Assembly: GCA_016462645.1 (NCBI GenBank)
Contig: JAEMSX010000001.1
Location: 65,999-129,998, forward strand
DNA from: Thermoleophilaceae bacterium
Lineage (GTDB): Bacteria > Actinomycetota > Thermoleophilia > Solirubrobacterales > JACPNS01
Length of the DNA stretch: 64,000 bases
Direction of reading: 5' to 3'
Below, piece by piece: positions 16,454 to 25,130 of the stretch; position 1 is the first letter of the stretch; every line of letters starts with the position of its first letter. The position numbers and the translations under genes are program-made. Below the pieces are notes generated by a model. That model did not search any database, was not told the DNA's origin, and was given only the letters and a program-made list of their open reading frames with translations.

Positions 16454-17608
16454 ATGGCCGACGAGCAGACCGTCGAAAAATCCTCCGAGCACAAGGTCAA
16501 GTCGCTCGAACTCTTCTTCGACCTTGTTTTCGTGCTTGCGTTCACGCAGGTCACGACAAAGCTCGCGCACGATCTCACCTGGGAAGGCCTGCTTCGCTCG
16601 CTGCTCGTACTCGCAGTGCTCTGGTGGGCGTGGTCTGGATTCGCCTGGCTGACCAACGCATTCGACCCTGAGTCCAAACTGCTGCGTCTACCGATCTTCG
16701 TCGCCATGGCGGCGCTGCTCGTCGCCTCGCTCGCGGTGCCTGAGGCCTTCGGTGAGTATGCGGCGTATTTCGCGGTCGCCTACTTCATCGTCCGCGCGAT
16801 CCACTGGTCGTTCTATCTGATCGGGACGAGCCGCCGCGACCGCGAGCAGTTCCAGGCCGTCATGACGCTCGTTCCTGTGTTCATTCTCGCGCCAGCGCTG
16901 ATCCTCGTGTCGGTCGCGTTCGACGGCTGGCTGCAGGCGGCGTTCTGGGTGCTGGCGATCGTCGTCGACTACGGCGGCGCGTACTTCCTGGCCGGCGAGG
17001 GCTGGCTCGTTGAGCCCGACCACTTTGCCGAGCGCTTCGGCCTGATCGTGATCATTGCGCTGGGCGAGTCGATCGTCTCGATCGGCGTCGGCGCCGAAGG
17101 CGTGACGCTGGACGCCAAGACGATTGTCGCCGCGATCCTCGCCATCACATTGGCGAGCGCGATGTGGTGGATGTATTTCGACGTCGTCGCGCTGGTGGCG
17201 GCCCGCGTGCTGCATCGGCTCGAAGGCGGTGATCGCGTGCGCATGGCACGCGACACCTACGCGATGCTGCACTACTTCCTGATCGCCGGAGTGATCCTCT
17301 GCGCGCTGGCGATCAAGAAGACCATCGGCCATCCGGAGGAGTACCTCAAAGAGATTCCGGCGATCGCCCTGGGACTCGGCATTGCGTTCTACGCCGGTGG
17401 GCTGGCGGCGATCCGCAAGCGCGACATCGGGAAGTGGAACTGGTTCCGGCTCGTCGTCGCGCTCGTGGCATTGGCGCTCATTCCGGCGTTCAAGGAGCTC
17501 AGCGCGCTCGTGTCGCTCTCGATCGCCACCGCGCTGCTGGTCGCGCTGGTCGGGACCGAGGCCTGGTACTACCGCGACGTTCGGGCGCGGGTCCGCTCGA
17601 CTGCTTAG
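16454..17608 (+). CDS. Low temperature requirement A (LtrA) family membrane protein
   Basis: A 384-aa polytopic protein with about ten to eleven hydrophobic helices. The N-terminal signature 'KSLELFFDLVFVLAFTQVTTKLAHD' is characteristic of LtrA (PF06772). Family function is poorly defined; it was named from cold-sensitive Listeria. TAGGCT lies 9 nt before the ATG with no Shine-Dalgarno, so it may be leaderless. It converges on ppk with interlocked stops (TTAG). Confidence 0.9.
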   Translation: MADEQTVEKSSEHKVKSLELFFDLVFVLAFTQVTTKLAHDLTWEGLLRSLLVLAVLWWAWSGFAWLTNAFDPESKLLRLPIFVAMAALLVASLAVPEAFGEYAAYFAVAYFIVRAIHWSFYLIGTSRRDREQFQAVMTLVPVFILAPALILVSVAFDGWLQAAFWVLAIVVDYGGAYFLAGEGWLVEPDHFAERFGLIVIIALGESIVSIGVGAEGVTLDAKTIVAAILAITLASAMWWMYFDVVALVAARVLHRLEGGDRVRMARDTYAMLHYFLIAGVILCALAIKKTIGHPEEYLKEIPAIALGLGIAFYAGGLAAIRKRDIGKWNWFRLVVALVALALIPAFKELSALVSLSIATALLVALVGTEAWYYRDVRARVRSTA

Positions 17609-19803
17609 GCGCCGAACGCGGCGTCGTGTGAGCGGTAGATCTCCATCAGCTCTTCCTGCACGTTGCGTCGCTCGCCCGGGCTCGGTGGCGTGAGCCGCTC
17701 CCAGGTTCCGTCGGTCTCGAGCTCCCAGGCGTTCGAGTTGTCGGCAAGGCAACGGTCGAGCGTGTCGAAAAGTTGATCCTTCAGGACCTCATCCTCGACC
17801 GGGGTGACAAGCTCAACTCGGTTGTCGAGGTTGCGGCGCATCAGGTCGGCTGATCCGATCAGCGCGGTGCGCTCGTCGCCGCGGACGAATCCGTAGATGC
17901 GCGAGTGCTCGAGGAAGCGCCCGACCACGGAGTTGACGCGGATGTTCTCGGAGACTCCGGGGACCCCCGGGCGCAGGCAACAGATGCCACGCACGTTCAG
18001 CTCGATCGGTACGCCGGCGCGGGACGCCTGGTAGAGCGCCTCGATGCAGGCGACGTCCACGAGCGAGTTCATCTTCATACGAATTTGCGACGGGACGCCG
18101 GATTCGTGGGCGGCGATCGTCTTGTCGATCTGGTCAAGGATTCCTGAACGCATCTGGCTCGGGGCGATCAGCACCTTGCGCATCTCGTTCGGGCGCGCAA
18201 ATCCGGTCAGGTAGTTGAACATGTCGGTGACGTCCGCGCCAATCTCTGGATCCGTCGTGAAGAGGCCGAAGTCGGTGTAGAGGCGGGCCGTCGTGGAGTG
18301 GTAATTGCCGGTGCCGATGTGCACGTAGTTGCGCACGCCGTTGCCCTCGCGGCGCACCACCAACAGGCACTTTGTGTGGGTCTTCAGCGCCGGCGGTCCG
18401 TAGACGACGTGCACGCCCGACTGCTCAAGCTCGCGCGCCCATTGGATGTTCGCGCGCTCATCGAAGCGCGCCTTCAGCTCGACCAGCGCCACTGCCTGCT
18501 TCCCGCGCTCGGAGGCGCGGATCAGTGCCGGCACGAGCGGCGAGTCGTCGCTGGTGCGGTAGACGGTGAGTTTGATCGCGAGCACGTCGGGGTCGTTGAC
18601 GGCCTCGGTGACAAAGCGCTCAACCGTGGCACTGAAGGACTCATATGGGTGGTGGACGAGGAAGTCGCCTTCACGCATCGCGGCGAACACCGGCATCGGC
18701 TCGCCGTCCGCGTCGCGCAGGCGTGACGGTACGATCGGCGACCACTTGGCGTCGCGCAGCTCGGCGTGCCCGGGGAGCTTGACGATCTCCCAGAGATCCA
18801 CGAGGTCGAGCAGGCCGTCGATCTCATACAGATCGCGCTCTTCGATCTCGAGTGACTCGATCAGTTCCTCGCGCAGTTCACGAGCGATTCCCGTCGGCAC
18901 CTCGACGCGTACGACTTCGCCGAAGCGGCGGCGGCGCAGTTCGTCTTCGACGGCGCGGAGCAGATCGTCGGCCTCATCGGACACGGTGAAGTCGGCGTCA
19001 CGCGTGACGCGGAAGGCCGCGCAGGCGATCACCTCCGTGCCCGGGAAGAGCGCGGAGAGGTTGTCGGCAATGACCTCTTCGAGCGGGATCAGGAAGTCAC
19101 CAATCTCGACAAAGCGCGGAAGAATCTCCTTCGGGACCTTCACACGCGCGAACGTGGTCTGGTCGAGCTGCGGGTCGCGCAGCAGCACCGCGAGACTGAG
19201 CGAGAGGTTCGAGATGTACGGGAACGGCCGCCCCGGTCCAACCGCCAGCGGCGTGAGCACCGGGTAGATCTGTGCCTGAAAGATCCGTGTGAGTTCCTCG
19301 CGCTGCTCGCTGCTGAGGTCCTCGACGTGGCAGATATGGATGCCGTGTTCGGACAGCTGAGGAATCAGCTCCTGGCTCAGCAGGTGCGACTGGCGGGCGA
19401 GCTGCTCGCGCGCGCGTGCGCCGACACCGTCCACGGTTTCATCGGGGGTGCGGCCGTCGGGTCCGCGCTTCTCGATGCCGGCGTCGATCAGGTCGTGCAT
19501 GCCGGCCAGGCGGATCATGATGAACTCGTCGAGGTTCGAGGAGAAGATCGCCGTGAACTTGACGCGCTCCAGGAGCGGCAGGTCCTTCTGCTCGGCCAAC
19601 TGCAACACGCGATCGTTGAAGTCCATCCACGAGAGCTCACGGTTGAAGAAGTACTGGCGGTCGCGCAGATCGACCTCGTCGGCCTGGAGTTCACGCGCCG
19701 CGGTTTCCGCCGTCGTGCGGGTGGCGGGGACCGGCGTCGATTCGAATGCGTCGCGCGGAATGACGCTGTGAAGTGGGGATTGAGTTGCGTCAGGGTCGGT
19801 CAT
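17605..19803 (-). CDS. ppk1: Polyphosphate kinase 1
   Basis: A 732-aa enzyme that reversibly makes polyphosphate from ATP. It has the N-terminal domain 'FFNRELSWMDFNDRVLQLAE', head domain, and two PLD-like catalytic domains with 'LKTHTKCLLVVRRE' (candidate phospho-His) and 'HIGTGNYHSTTARLYTDFG'. Length is typical of the family. The start overlaps the ppx stop by 4 nt, making a ppx-ppk operon that sets the polyphosphate level. Confidence 0.96.
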   Translation of the reverse strand: MTDPDATQSPLHSVIPRDAFESTPVPATRTTAETAARELQADEVDLRDRQYFFNRELSWMDFNDRVLQLAEQKDLPLLERVKFTAIFSSNLDEFIMIRLAGMHDLIDAGIEKRGPDGRTPDETVDGVGARAREQLARQSHLLSQELIPQLSEHGIHICHVEDLSSEQREELTRIFQAQIYPVLTPLAVGPGRPFPYISNLSLSLAVLLRDPQLDQTTFARVKVPKEILPRFVEIGDFLIPLEEVIADNLSALFPGTEVIACAAFRVTRDADFTVSDEADDLLRAVEDELRRRRFGEVVRVEVPTGIARELREELIESLEIEERDLYEIDGLLDLVDLWEIVKLPGHAELRDAKWSPIVPSRLRDADGEPMPVFAAMREGDFLVHHPYESFSATVERFVTEAVNDPDVLAIKLTVYRTSDDSPLVPALIRASERGKQAVALVELKARFDERANIQWARELEQSGVHVVYGPPALKTHTKCLLVVRREGNGVRNYVHIGTGNYHSTTARLYTDFGLFTTDPEIGADVTDMFNYLTGFARPNEMRKVLIAPSQMRSGILDQIDKTIAAHESGVPSQIRMKMNSLVDVACIEALYQASRAGVPIELNVRGICCLRPGVPGVSENIRVNSVVGRFLEHSRIYGFVRGDERTALIGSADLMRRNLDNRVELVTPVEDEVLKDQLFDTLDRCLADNSNAWELETDGTWERLTPPSPGERRNVQEELMEIYRSHDAAFGA

Positions 19804-20702
19804 GTGAGTAATTCCAGCAGCTTTCCCTCGCGAAGTCCGCCTTTCCCGATCCGAAGTGGACGTTCGAGTCGGTCGCCGATGTCCTCAAGGATCATCACGC
19901 CGGCCGGGAGGACCTGCACGCGCTCGGGGTCAAGGCCGAATTCCTCGGCGACTTCCGAGGCGTCGTTGCGCGTGATCAGGCGGATTGCGCGCTCCATCGT
20001 CTCGTGCTCGAGGACGTTTCCGACCATCCGGCGCATCGAAGACGCGCTGCCGCCGATCGCGATCGCGTAGTCGACGGTCGGGAAGGGAAACTCATCGAAC
20101 ATCCCGGCGATCGCCCCACGCGCGGCGGCAAGATCGTCCACGCTGGGCGGGTCACTGTGGATGTGACGCTCGGTGATCATCCCGGATCCAATGCGGAACG
20201 AGGTTGACCATTTGACGCCTTCCTCGAGCGTGCCGACGGCGATCTCCGTCGATCCGCCACCGACGTCGACGACAGCGATCGTGCCCGCCTGATCGGGCTG
20301 CATCGAATGGGTGGCGCCGAGGAACGCGAGGCGGGCCTCGTCGTGCTCGTCCAGGACTTCAATGCGCACGCCGCTCTGGTCCTCCACGGACTCAACAAGC
20401 TCTTCACCGTTTGTGGCGTCGCGGGTCGCGGCCGTGGCCATCGCGTGGACGTCGTCGGCGCCGAGCACTTTGGCGAGCTTGACCTGGGTTGCGATCGTTC
20501 GGGCGAGCTCGTCAATCTTCTTCTGCGAGATCGAGCCGTCGTCTTTGAGACCGCGTCCGAGGCGCGTGAACGCGCGCTGGCTCAGGAGCTGGCGAAAGCT
20601 GTCGCCGTTCTTCTCGGCCACCAACAGTCGCGTGGTGTTCGAACCGATGTCGATGACCGCTGCCGGGTGCTTTCCGTTGCCGTTCTTTGCATCCTCTGCC
20701 AT
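19800..20702 (-). CDS. ppx: Exopolyphosphatase, Ppx/GppA family
   Basis: A 300-aa ASKHA-fold phosphatase with nucleotide/phosphate-binding motifs 'AVIDIGSNTTRLLV' near the N-terminus and 'IAVVDVGGGSTEIAVG' near the middle. It is the short form without the C-terminal HD domain of E. coli Ppx, as common in actinobacteria. It removes terminal phosphate from polyphosphate or hydrolyses pppGpp. First gene of the ppx-ppk pair (ATGA overlap). Confidence 0.93.
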   Translation of the reverse strand: MAEDAKNGNGKHPAAVIDIGSNTTRLLVAEKNGDSFRQLLSQRAFTRLGRGLKDDGSISQKKIDELARTIATQVKLAKVLGADDVHAMATAATRDATNGEELVESVEDQSGVRIEVLDEHDEARLAFLGATHSMQPDQAGTIAVVDVGGGSTEIAVGTLEEGVKWSTSFRIGSGMITERHIHSDPPSVDDLAAARGAIAGMFDEFPFPTVDYAIAIGGSASSMRRMVGNVLEHETMERAIRLITRNDASEVAEEFGLDPERVQVLPAGVMILEDIGDRLERPLRIGKGGLREGKLLELLT

Positions 20703-20718
20703 AGCGCTATCTCACAGA

Positions 20719-21840
20719 TCAGAGCGGACTGATTTCGCGCAGGCGCTCAGAAAGCAGGCGACTGAAGATCTTCTGCACCGGGCCTGTCGGTTGCTCGATC
20801 GCGATCGACTGGCTGGCATCATCGCCGATCAGGGCGCGCATCGCCAGTCGCCGGTCGGCGGTGAGCAGCATCGCCTCGATCTCGCGACTGAAGGGACTGG
20901 TGTCCTCGCGGTCGCCGAGCCGGTTCTCGATGGCGCTGATCGCGGAGTCGGCCTGCTCGCTCGCGAGGCCGCCCTGTTTTATGCGGAAGTCCGTGACGTC
21001 GCCGACGGCGTAGACATTGCTGGTTCCGATCACGAGCTGGTTGTCATCCACGTGCACGAAGCCGGCATCGTTGGTCGGCAGTCCCTCCGGCGCGCGGCCC
21101 GTCAGGCGGGGCATCGCGAAGACGCGATCCACCGGATAGCTGGAGCGGTCACTGAGGTGGGCGGTCGTGCCGTCATAGGACTCGAGCGTGGTGTTCGTGT
21201 GCACGGCGACACCGAGCTCGGCGCACATCCGCGCGACCGCGAGACTGTTCTCGGCGCCGAAGACGTCGAGCGGGTCGGATTCCGGCGTGGCGATCGCGAT
21301 CGCGATCTGTTGGGCCGACTGGCGTTCGGCGCGATCAGCGCACATCAGTGCGAACTCATACAGCGGCAGGTGCCAGGTCGGGCCGGGCGGTGCCGAGAAG
21401 AGCACGTTGCGCACGCTGCCGTCGTCGATCTCCTGAACGATCTCCTTGAGCCGATCGAGCGAACCGGGCGTGCCGAAGGTCACCACCGGGGCGGGAACGA
21501 CCGCGTGGGTCTCGGTACCGGTCGCGACCACAAGCGCATCGAAGTTGAACTCATCGCCTTCGGGCGACCATGCCTTGCCGGCGGCGGCGTCCACACGCTC
21601 GATCGTGCCCTTCCACTGCGTCACGTTCGGGTTGCGGATGACGTCCGCCACGGCGTACCTGGCGGTGGTCTGCACGCCGAACGGCTCCATCACCATGTTT
21701 GGTCGGTACTGGAACTCGATCTGCGGCGAGATCAGCGCGATCGCCGCGTCGAGGTGCGGGCTGCGCGAAAGTCCGAGCGTCGCTTCGAGCGCACCCGGCC
21801 CGCTACCGGCAATCAGAATCTCAGGACGCGACTCGCTCAT
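20719..21840 (-). CDS. FAD-dependent pyridine nucleotide/SQR-like oxidoreductase without redox Cys
   Basis: A 373-aa flavoprotein. The FAD-binding start is 'EILIAGSGPGALEATLGL' and the second FAD motif is 'NVYAVGDVTDF'. The overall shape is NDH-2/SQR-like, but the three SQR cysteines are absent, so sulfide oxidation is unlikely. It may be a quinone- or carotenoid-type reductase. TAGATT lies 6 nt before the ATG (leaderless pattern). It ends 16 nt before ppx and could be read into it. Confidence 0.8.
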   Translation of the reverse strand: MSESRPEILIAGSGPGALEATLGLSRSPHLDAAIALISPQIEFQYRPNMVMEPFGVQTTARYAVADVIRNPNVTQWKGTIERVDAAAGKAWSPEGDEFNFDALVVATGTETHAVVPAPVVTFGTPGSLDRLKEIVQEIDDGSVRNVLFSAPPGPTWHLPLYEFALMCADRAERQSAQQIAIAIATPESDPLDVFGAENSLAVARMCAELGVAVHTNTTLESYDGTTAHLSDRSSYPVDRVFAMPRLTGRAPEGLPTNDAGFVHVDDNQLVIGTSNVYAVGDVTDFRIKQGGLASEQADSAISAIENRLGDREDTSPFSREIEAMLLTADRRLAMRALIGDDASQSIAIEQPTGPVQKIFSRLLSERLREISPL

Positions 21841-21884
21841 GGACAGAATCTACAAGCGAGCCGTGACCTCCTGTTAACGGCTGG

Positions 21885-23255
21885 CTAAATCGCCGGGTTC
21901 GTCTTGACCAGATGCTTGCGCTGGAGCTCGTGCAGGCCACCGGTTTCCATCAATGTCGTGCACGCTTCCTCGATGTCAGCGGCGAGCGCCTCGACCATCG
22001 TGTACGTGAAGGTCTCCTTCACCAGCGCGCGCAGGACAGTGACATCCTCGGCGTTCGGAGGCAGCGTGTAAGCCGGAACCATCCAGCCGCGACGCGCGGA
22101 CAGACTGCCCGCGATGTCGAACTCGTCAAAGCCGTAGTCCTTGTTGAGCTTGAACGCGACGAGCGGCAGCTGCGGGTTGCCTTCGTCGATCAGATCGAAG
22201 TACCCGGTGGCTTTGATGCGGCTTGCGAGTTCGTTCGCGTTCGCCTGCATCAGGTGCATCACGCCCGAGTACCCACTGCGTCCGAGGCGCACGAACTGGT
22301 AGTACTGCGCGAGCAGCATCGAGGAGCCGGTCGAGAAGTTCAGCGTGAAGGTCGCGTCCTCCTTGCCGAGGTAGTTCTCCATGAAAACGAGGTCCTTGCA
22401 GAGGTCATCCTCCTCGCGGAACACCAGCCAGCCGACACCGGGGAAGACGAGGCCGAACTTGTGGCCCGAGGCGTTGATCGAGCGAACCTGCTCGAGTCGG
22501 AAGTCCCACTTCTCCTGCGGGTAGAGGAACGGCCAGACAAACCCGCCACTGGCGCCGTCGATGTGCAGCGGGACGTCCGGTCCACCGCTGTTCTTCAGCT
22601 CGACGAGCATGTCGTTGATGCCCTCGACGTCGTCGGCGTGCCCGGTGAAAGTCGTGCCGACCACTGCGGCGACGCCGATCGTGTTCTCGTCGATGAACGG
22701 TTTGACGTCATCTGCGTCAATCGTGTACTTGCCATCCGAAAGCGGCACGATGCGCGGCTCGACATCGAAGTAGCGACAGAACTTGTCCCAGACGACATGC
22801 ACGTCGCCGCCGAAGATCAGATTCGGCTTGTCAGTCGGCTTGCTCGCCGCCTCCTGACGCTCCTTCCACTTCCACTTCAGGTTCAGCGCGCCGAGCATGA
22901 TCGCTTCGCTCGATCCCTGCGTGCGACAGCCGGTCGTCTTGCCGGGGGCGTTGAAGAGGTCGGCGATGATGCGGATGCAGCGCTGCTCGATTTCGGCCGT
23001 CTGCGGGTACTCGGCGTGGTCGATGAAGTTGCGATGGTTGTTCTCGGCGATCAGGCGCTGGGCGTCCGGCTCCATCCACGTGGTCACGAACGTGGCGAGG
23101 TTGCGCATCGGCTCGCTGTCGAGATAGAGCTCGGCGGTGATCAGCTGCCTTGTCAGTTCCGGGTCCAGGCCCTCGTCGGGGAGGCGATGCGTCGGAAGGT
23201 GTTCAGCGGCAAGTTTGGCGACGGCGCTCACGCCGGAATCATTTAGAGGAGACAT
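21885..23255 (-). CDS. gad: Glutamate decarboxylase (PLP-dependent)
   Basis: A 456-aa group II decarboxylase. The PLP Schiff-base lysine is Lys266 in 'SINASGHKFGLVFPGVGW', and 'HIDGASGGFVWPFLYP' supplies the cofactor-binding Asp. N-terminal 'LYLDSEPMRNLATFVTTWMEP' and 'YPQTAEIEQRCI' match GadB-type enzymes. It converts glutamate to GABA, consuming a proton, for acid resistance or GABA metabolism. No GadC antiporter is nearby. TAGAGT lies 6 nt before the ATG. It is divergent from a TetR regulator. Confidence 0.94.
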   Translation of the reverse strand: MSPLNDSGVSAVAKLAAEHLPTHRLPDEGLDPELTRQLITAELYLDSEPMRNLATFVTTWMEPDAQRLIAENNHRNFIDHAEYPQTAEIEQRCIRIIADLFNAPGKTTGCRTQGSSEAIMLGALNLKWKWKERQEAASKPTDKPNLIFGGDVHVVWDKFCRYFDVEPRIVPLSDGKYTIDADDVKPFIDENTIGVAAVVGTTFTGHADDVEGINDMLVELKNSGGPDVPLHIDGASGGFVWPFLYPQEKWDFRLEQVRSINASGHKFGLVFPGVGWLVFREEDDLCKDLVFMENYLGKEDATFTLNFSTGSSMLLAQYYQFVRLGRSGYSGVMHLMQANANELASRIKATGYFDLIDEGNPQLPLVAFKLNKDYGFDEFDIAGSLSARRGWMVPAYTLPPNAEDVTVLRALVKETFTYTMVEALAADIEEACTTLMETGGLHELQRKHLVKTNPAI

Positions 23256-23346
23256 GCGCGCACTCTACAGACGCGCCGCACGTCCGGATTCGCAGGTCGT
23301 CCAGCGACCCGACCGAGCGGTATTCTGCCCCGGGGGATACGCGGAA

Positions 23347-24036
23347 GTGACGACGACAAGACCACGCCAGAAGCGCAGTCGCGAGCGTGTCGAGAAGATC
23401 CTGCTTGCGGCCGCCGATGAGCTGGCCCGCACCGCCGATGCCGACGCCCTGACCACCACCTCGGTGTCCAGGAGTTCGGGAATCCCCGTCGCGACGATCT
23501 ACCGCTACTTCGCCGACCGGTCGGCGATCATCTCGGCCCTGATCGACCAGGAGCAGGACGAGATCAACGACCTCGTCAACGAGCGAATCGACGAACTCGA
23601 GGTGGTCACTCTCGACGCGCTCCAGGACACGATGGTGCGGGCGCACTTTGACTATCTGTCCGCGAGCCGGCGATCGATGGTGCTCTGGTTCGGCGCGCGC
23701 AGCAGCAAAGCCGTGCTCGGGCGCGTCGAGCGTCGCTATGCCTACATGGGCGAGTGGCTGATGAGCGGAGCCGTGCGAAGCGGGATGATCCGCGAGGACG
23801 CGCCGATCTACGGCGGGGAGATCATCGTCTGGATGATCGATCGCGCGTACGAGTACATCGCCCGCGCCGATCGGGATCCAGAGACCGTCGACGAGATCCT
23901 CGGCCTTGCGATCCGGATGGTTTCCCGCTCCGTCGACGAGTTCGCGACTGAACGTGGTCGCGAGGGAATCTCCCGCGAGCAGTTCTGGGCGGCGTTCGGC
24001 ACGTTCCAGCCGCCGAGCGGTCCGCTGGCGAAGTAG
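23347..24036 (+). CDS. TetR-family transcriptional regulator
   Basis: A 229-aa regulator from GTG 23347 ('VTTTRPRQKRSRERVEKILLAAADELA'). The longer track ORF would run into the gad coding region. HTH: 'LTTTSVSRSSGIPVATIYRYFADRSAIISALI'. The C-terminal ligand-binding domain is Trp/Tyr-rich. It is divergent from gad across about 90 bp, so it may control that gene, but I see no clear palindrome there. Followed by a terminator. Confidence 0.9.
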   Translation: MTTTRPRQKRSRERVEKILLAAADELARTADADALTTTSVSRSSGIPVATIYRYFADRSAIISALIDQEQDEINDLVNERIDELEVVTLDALQDTMVRAHFDYLSASRRSMVLWFGARSSKAVLGRVERRYAYMGEWLMSGAVRSGMIREDAPIYGGEIIVWMIDRAYEYIARADRDPETVDEILGLAIRMVSRSVDEFATERGREGISREQFWAAFGTFQPPSGPLAK

Positions 24037-24048
24037 CGGCTTAAAGCG

Positions 24049-24083
24049 AAAGGACCGCCCCGAAGGACGGCCCTTTCTTGTTT
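24049..24083 (+). terminator. Terminator after the TetR gene
   Basis: AAAGGACCG ... CGGCCCTTT forms a 9-bp stem with one internal mismatch, followed by CTTGTTT. It lies 12 nt after the TetR stop. Confidence 0.6.
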
Positions 24084-24266
24084 CCTGTCTTATTACCTGT
24101 GCGACGGACAGTGAGAGTCAGCGTCCTGGCCGGTGGGACACGCTGTTGAAACAGCAAAGCCGACCGCTTCCGCTCACCGGTGCAAGGTTTGGATTCCTCT
24201 GAGTGGCTCGCACCACCGTTCAGAGTTCCCGCACCTCCAGCGTCCCGCAAAACAATTGATTCAGTC

Positions 24267-24323
24267 GGACCACCTCCTCTCTCTGGTGGAAGCATTTAAC
24301 CACGCAGAGAGGCGGAGGTGTCC
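24267..24323 (-). terminator. Long imperfect hairpin downstream of the peroxiredoxin gene
   Basis: GGACCACCTCCTCTCTCTGG and its near-complement CAGAGAGGCGGAGGTGTCC flank a short loop, giving a ~24-bp interrupted stem starting about 20 nt after the peroxiredoxin stop. Only weak T-richness follows on the minus strand (TCAATTGTTTTG). It could be a terminator, an mRNA-stabilising 3' structure or a small RNA. The rest of 24084-24266 shows nothing I can name. Confidence 0.5.
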
Positions 24324-24341
24324 AGTAGTTTCTTCGCGGGC

Positions 24342-25010
24342 CTAGGCCGGCTGCTTGGAGGGGTCCGGCACGATGCGGATGTACGGCTTGGGCGACTCCC
24401 AGCCGTCCGGGTACTTCTCCTTGGCGGCCTCGTCGCTGACCGAGCCGGCGATGATCACGTCGTCGCCCTTGTTCCACTGCGCCGGGGTGGCAACAGCTTC
24501 CTTGGCGGTCAGCTGCAGCGAGTCGATCACGCGGAGGATCTCGTCGAAGTTGCGACCGGTCGTCATCGGGTAGATCAGGATCAGCTTGATCTTCTTGTCG
24601 GGACCGATCACGTAGACGTTGCGCAGCGCCGCATTCTGAGCCGGGGTGCGCAGCGTCGGGTCGGTGTCGATCAGCTCGAGCATGCCGTAGGCGTTTGCGA
24701 TCGAGTGGTCGGTGTCTCCGATGATCGGATACTGCGGGCGCGTGCCCTGCGTCTCCTCGATGTCGTCCGCCCACTGCTCGTGGTTTTCGACGGGGTCGGT
24801 GGAGATGCCGATCACCTTCACGCCACGCTCGGTGAACTCGGGCTCGATGCTGGCGAGATAGCCGAGCTCGGTGGTGCAGACGGGCGTGAAGTCGCGCGGG
24901 TGCGAGAACAGCACGGCCCAGCCGTCACCGATCCAGTCGTGGAAGTTGATCGTGCCTTGTGTTGTTTCTGCGTCGAAATTCGGCGCGTCGGAACCAATTG
25001 TCAGTGACAT
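24342..25010 (-). CDS. 1-Cys peroxiredoxin (Prx6 type)
   Basis: A 222-aa thiol peroxidase with an N-terminal thioredoxin-fold AhpC/TSA domain and the C-terminal 1-cysPrx extension. Peroxidatic Cys45 lies in 'HPRDFTPVCTTELGYLA', the Prx6 signature. It is the only cysteine, so the enzyme must be re-reduced by an external thiol. Typical substrates are H2O2 and lipid hydroperoxides. It appears monocistronic, with a strong hairpin downstream. Confidence 0.95.
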   Translation of the reverse strand: MSLTIGSDAPNFDAETTQGTINFHDWIGDGWAVLFSHPRDFTPVCTTELGYLASIEPEFTERGVKVIGISTDPVENHEQWADDIEETQGTRPQYPIIGDTDHSIANAYGMLELIDTDPTLRTPAQNAALRNVYVIGPDKKIKLILIYPMTTGRNFDEILRVIDSLQLTAKEAVATPAQWNKGDDVIIAGSVSDEAAKEKYPDGWESPKPYIRIVPDPSKQPA

Positions 25011-25088
25011 CCTTGAATCTCCTGGGGTAAATAGAGGCGTCTCCGCATAATACCCCTAATGCCGATCAGTTTTGTCAGTGTTTATTAC

Positions 25089-25130
25089 GAAAGGGGGGCG
25101 ACCCCGACCACCAGCTAACAGCCGGTGGTC
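25089..25130 (-). terminator. Double hairpin at the end of the giant surface-protein gene
   Basis: GACCACC...GGTGGTC (25106-25130) spans the stop codon. A tight GGGG-TCG-CCCC hairpin (25095-25105) follows on the minus strand and ends in CCTTTCG. This is terminator-like, but the T-run is short. Confidence 0.45.

Noticed and set aside
20719-21840. Second sulfide:quinone oxidoreductase
   Set aside because: The fold is similar but none of the three redox cysteines is present, so only a general FAD oxidoreductase call is supported.
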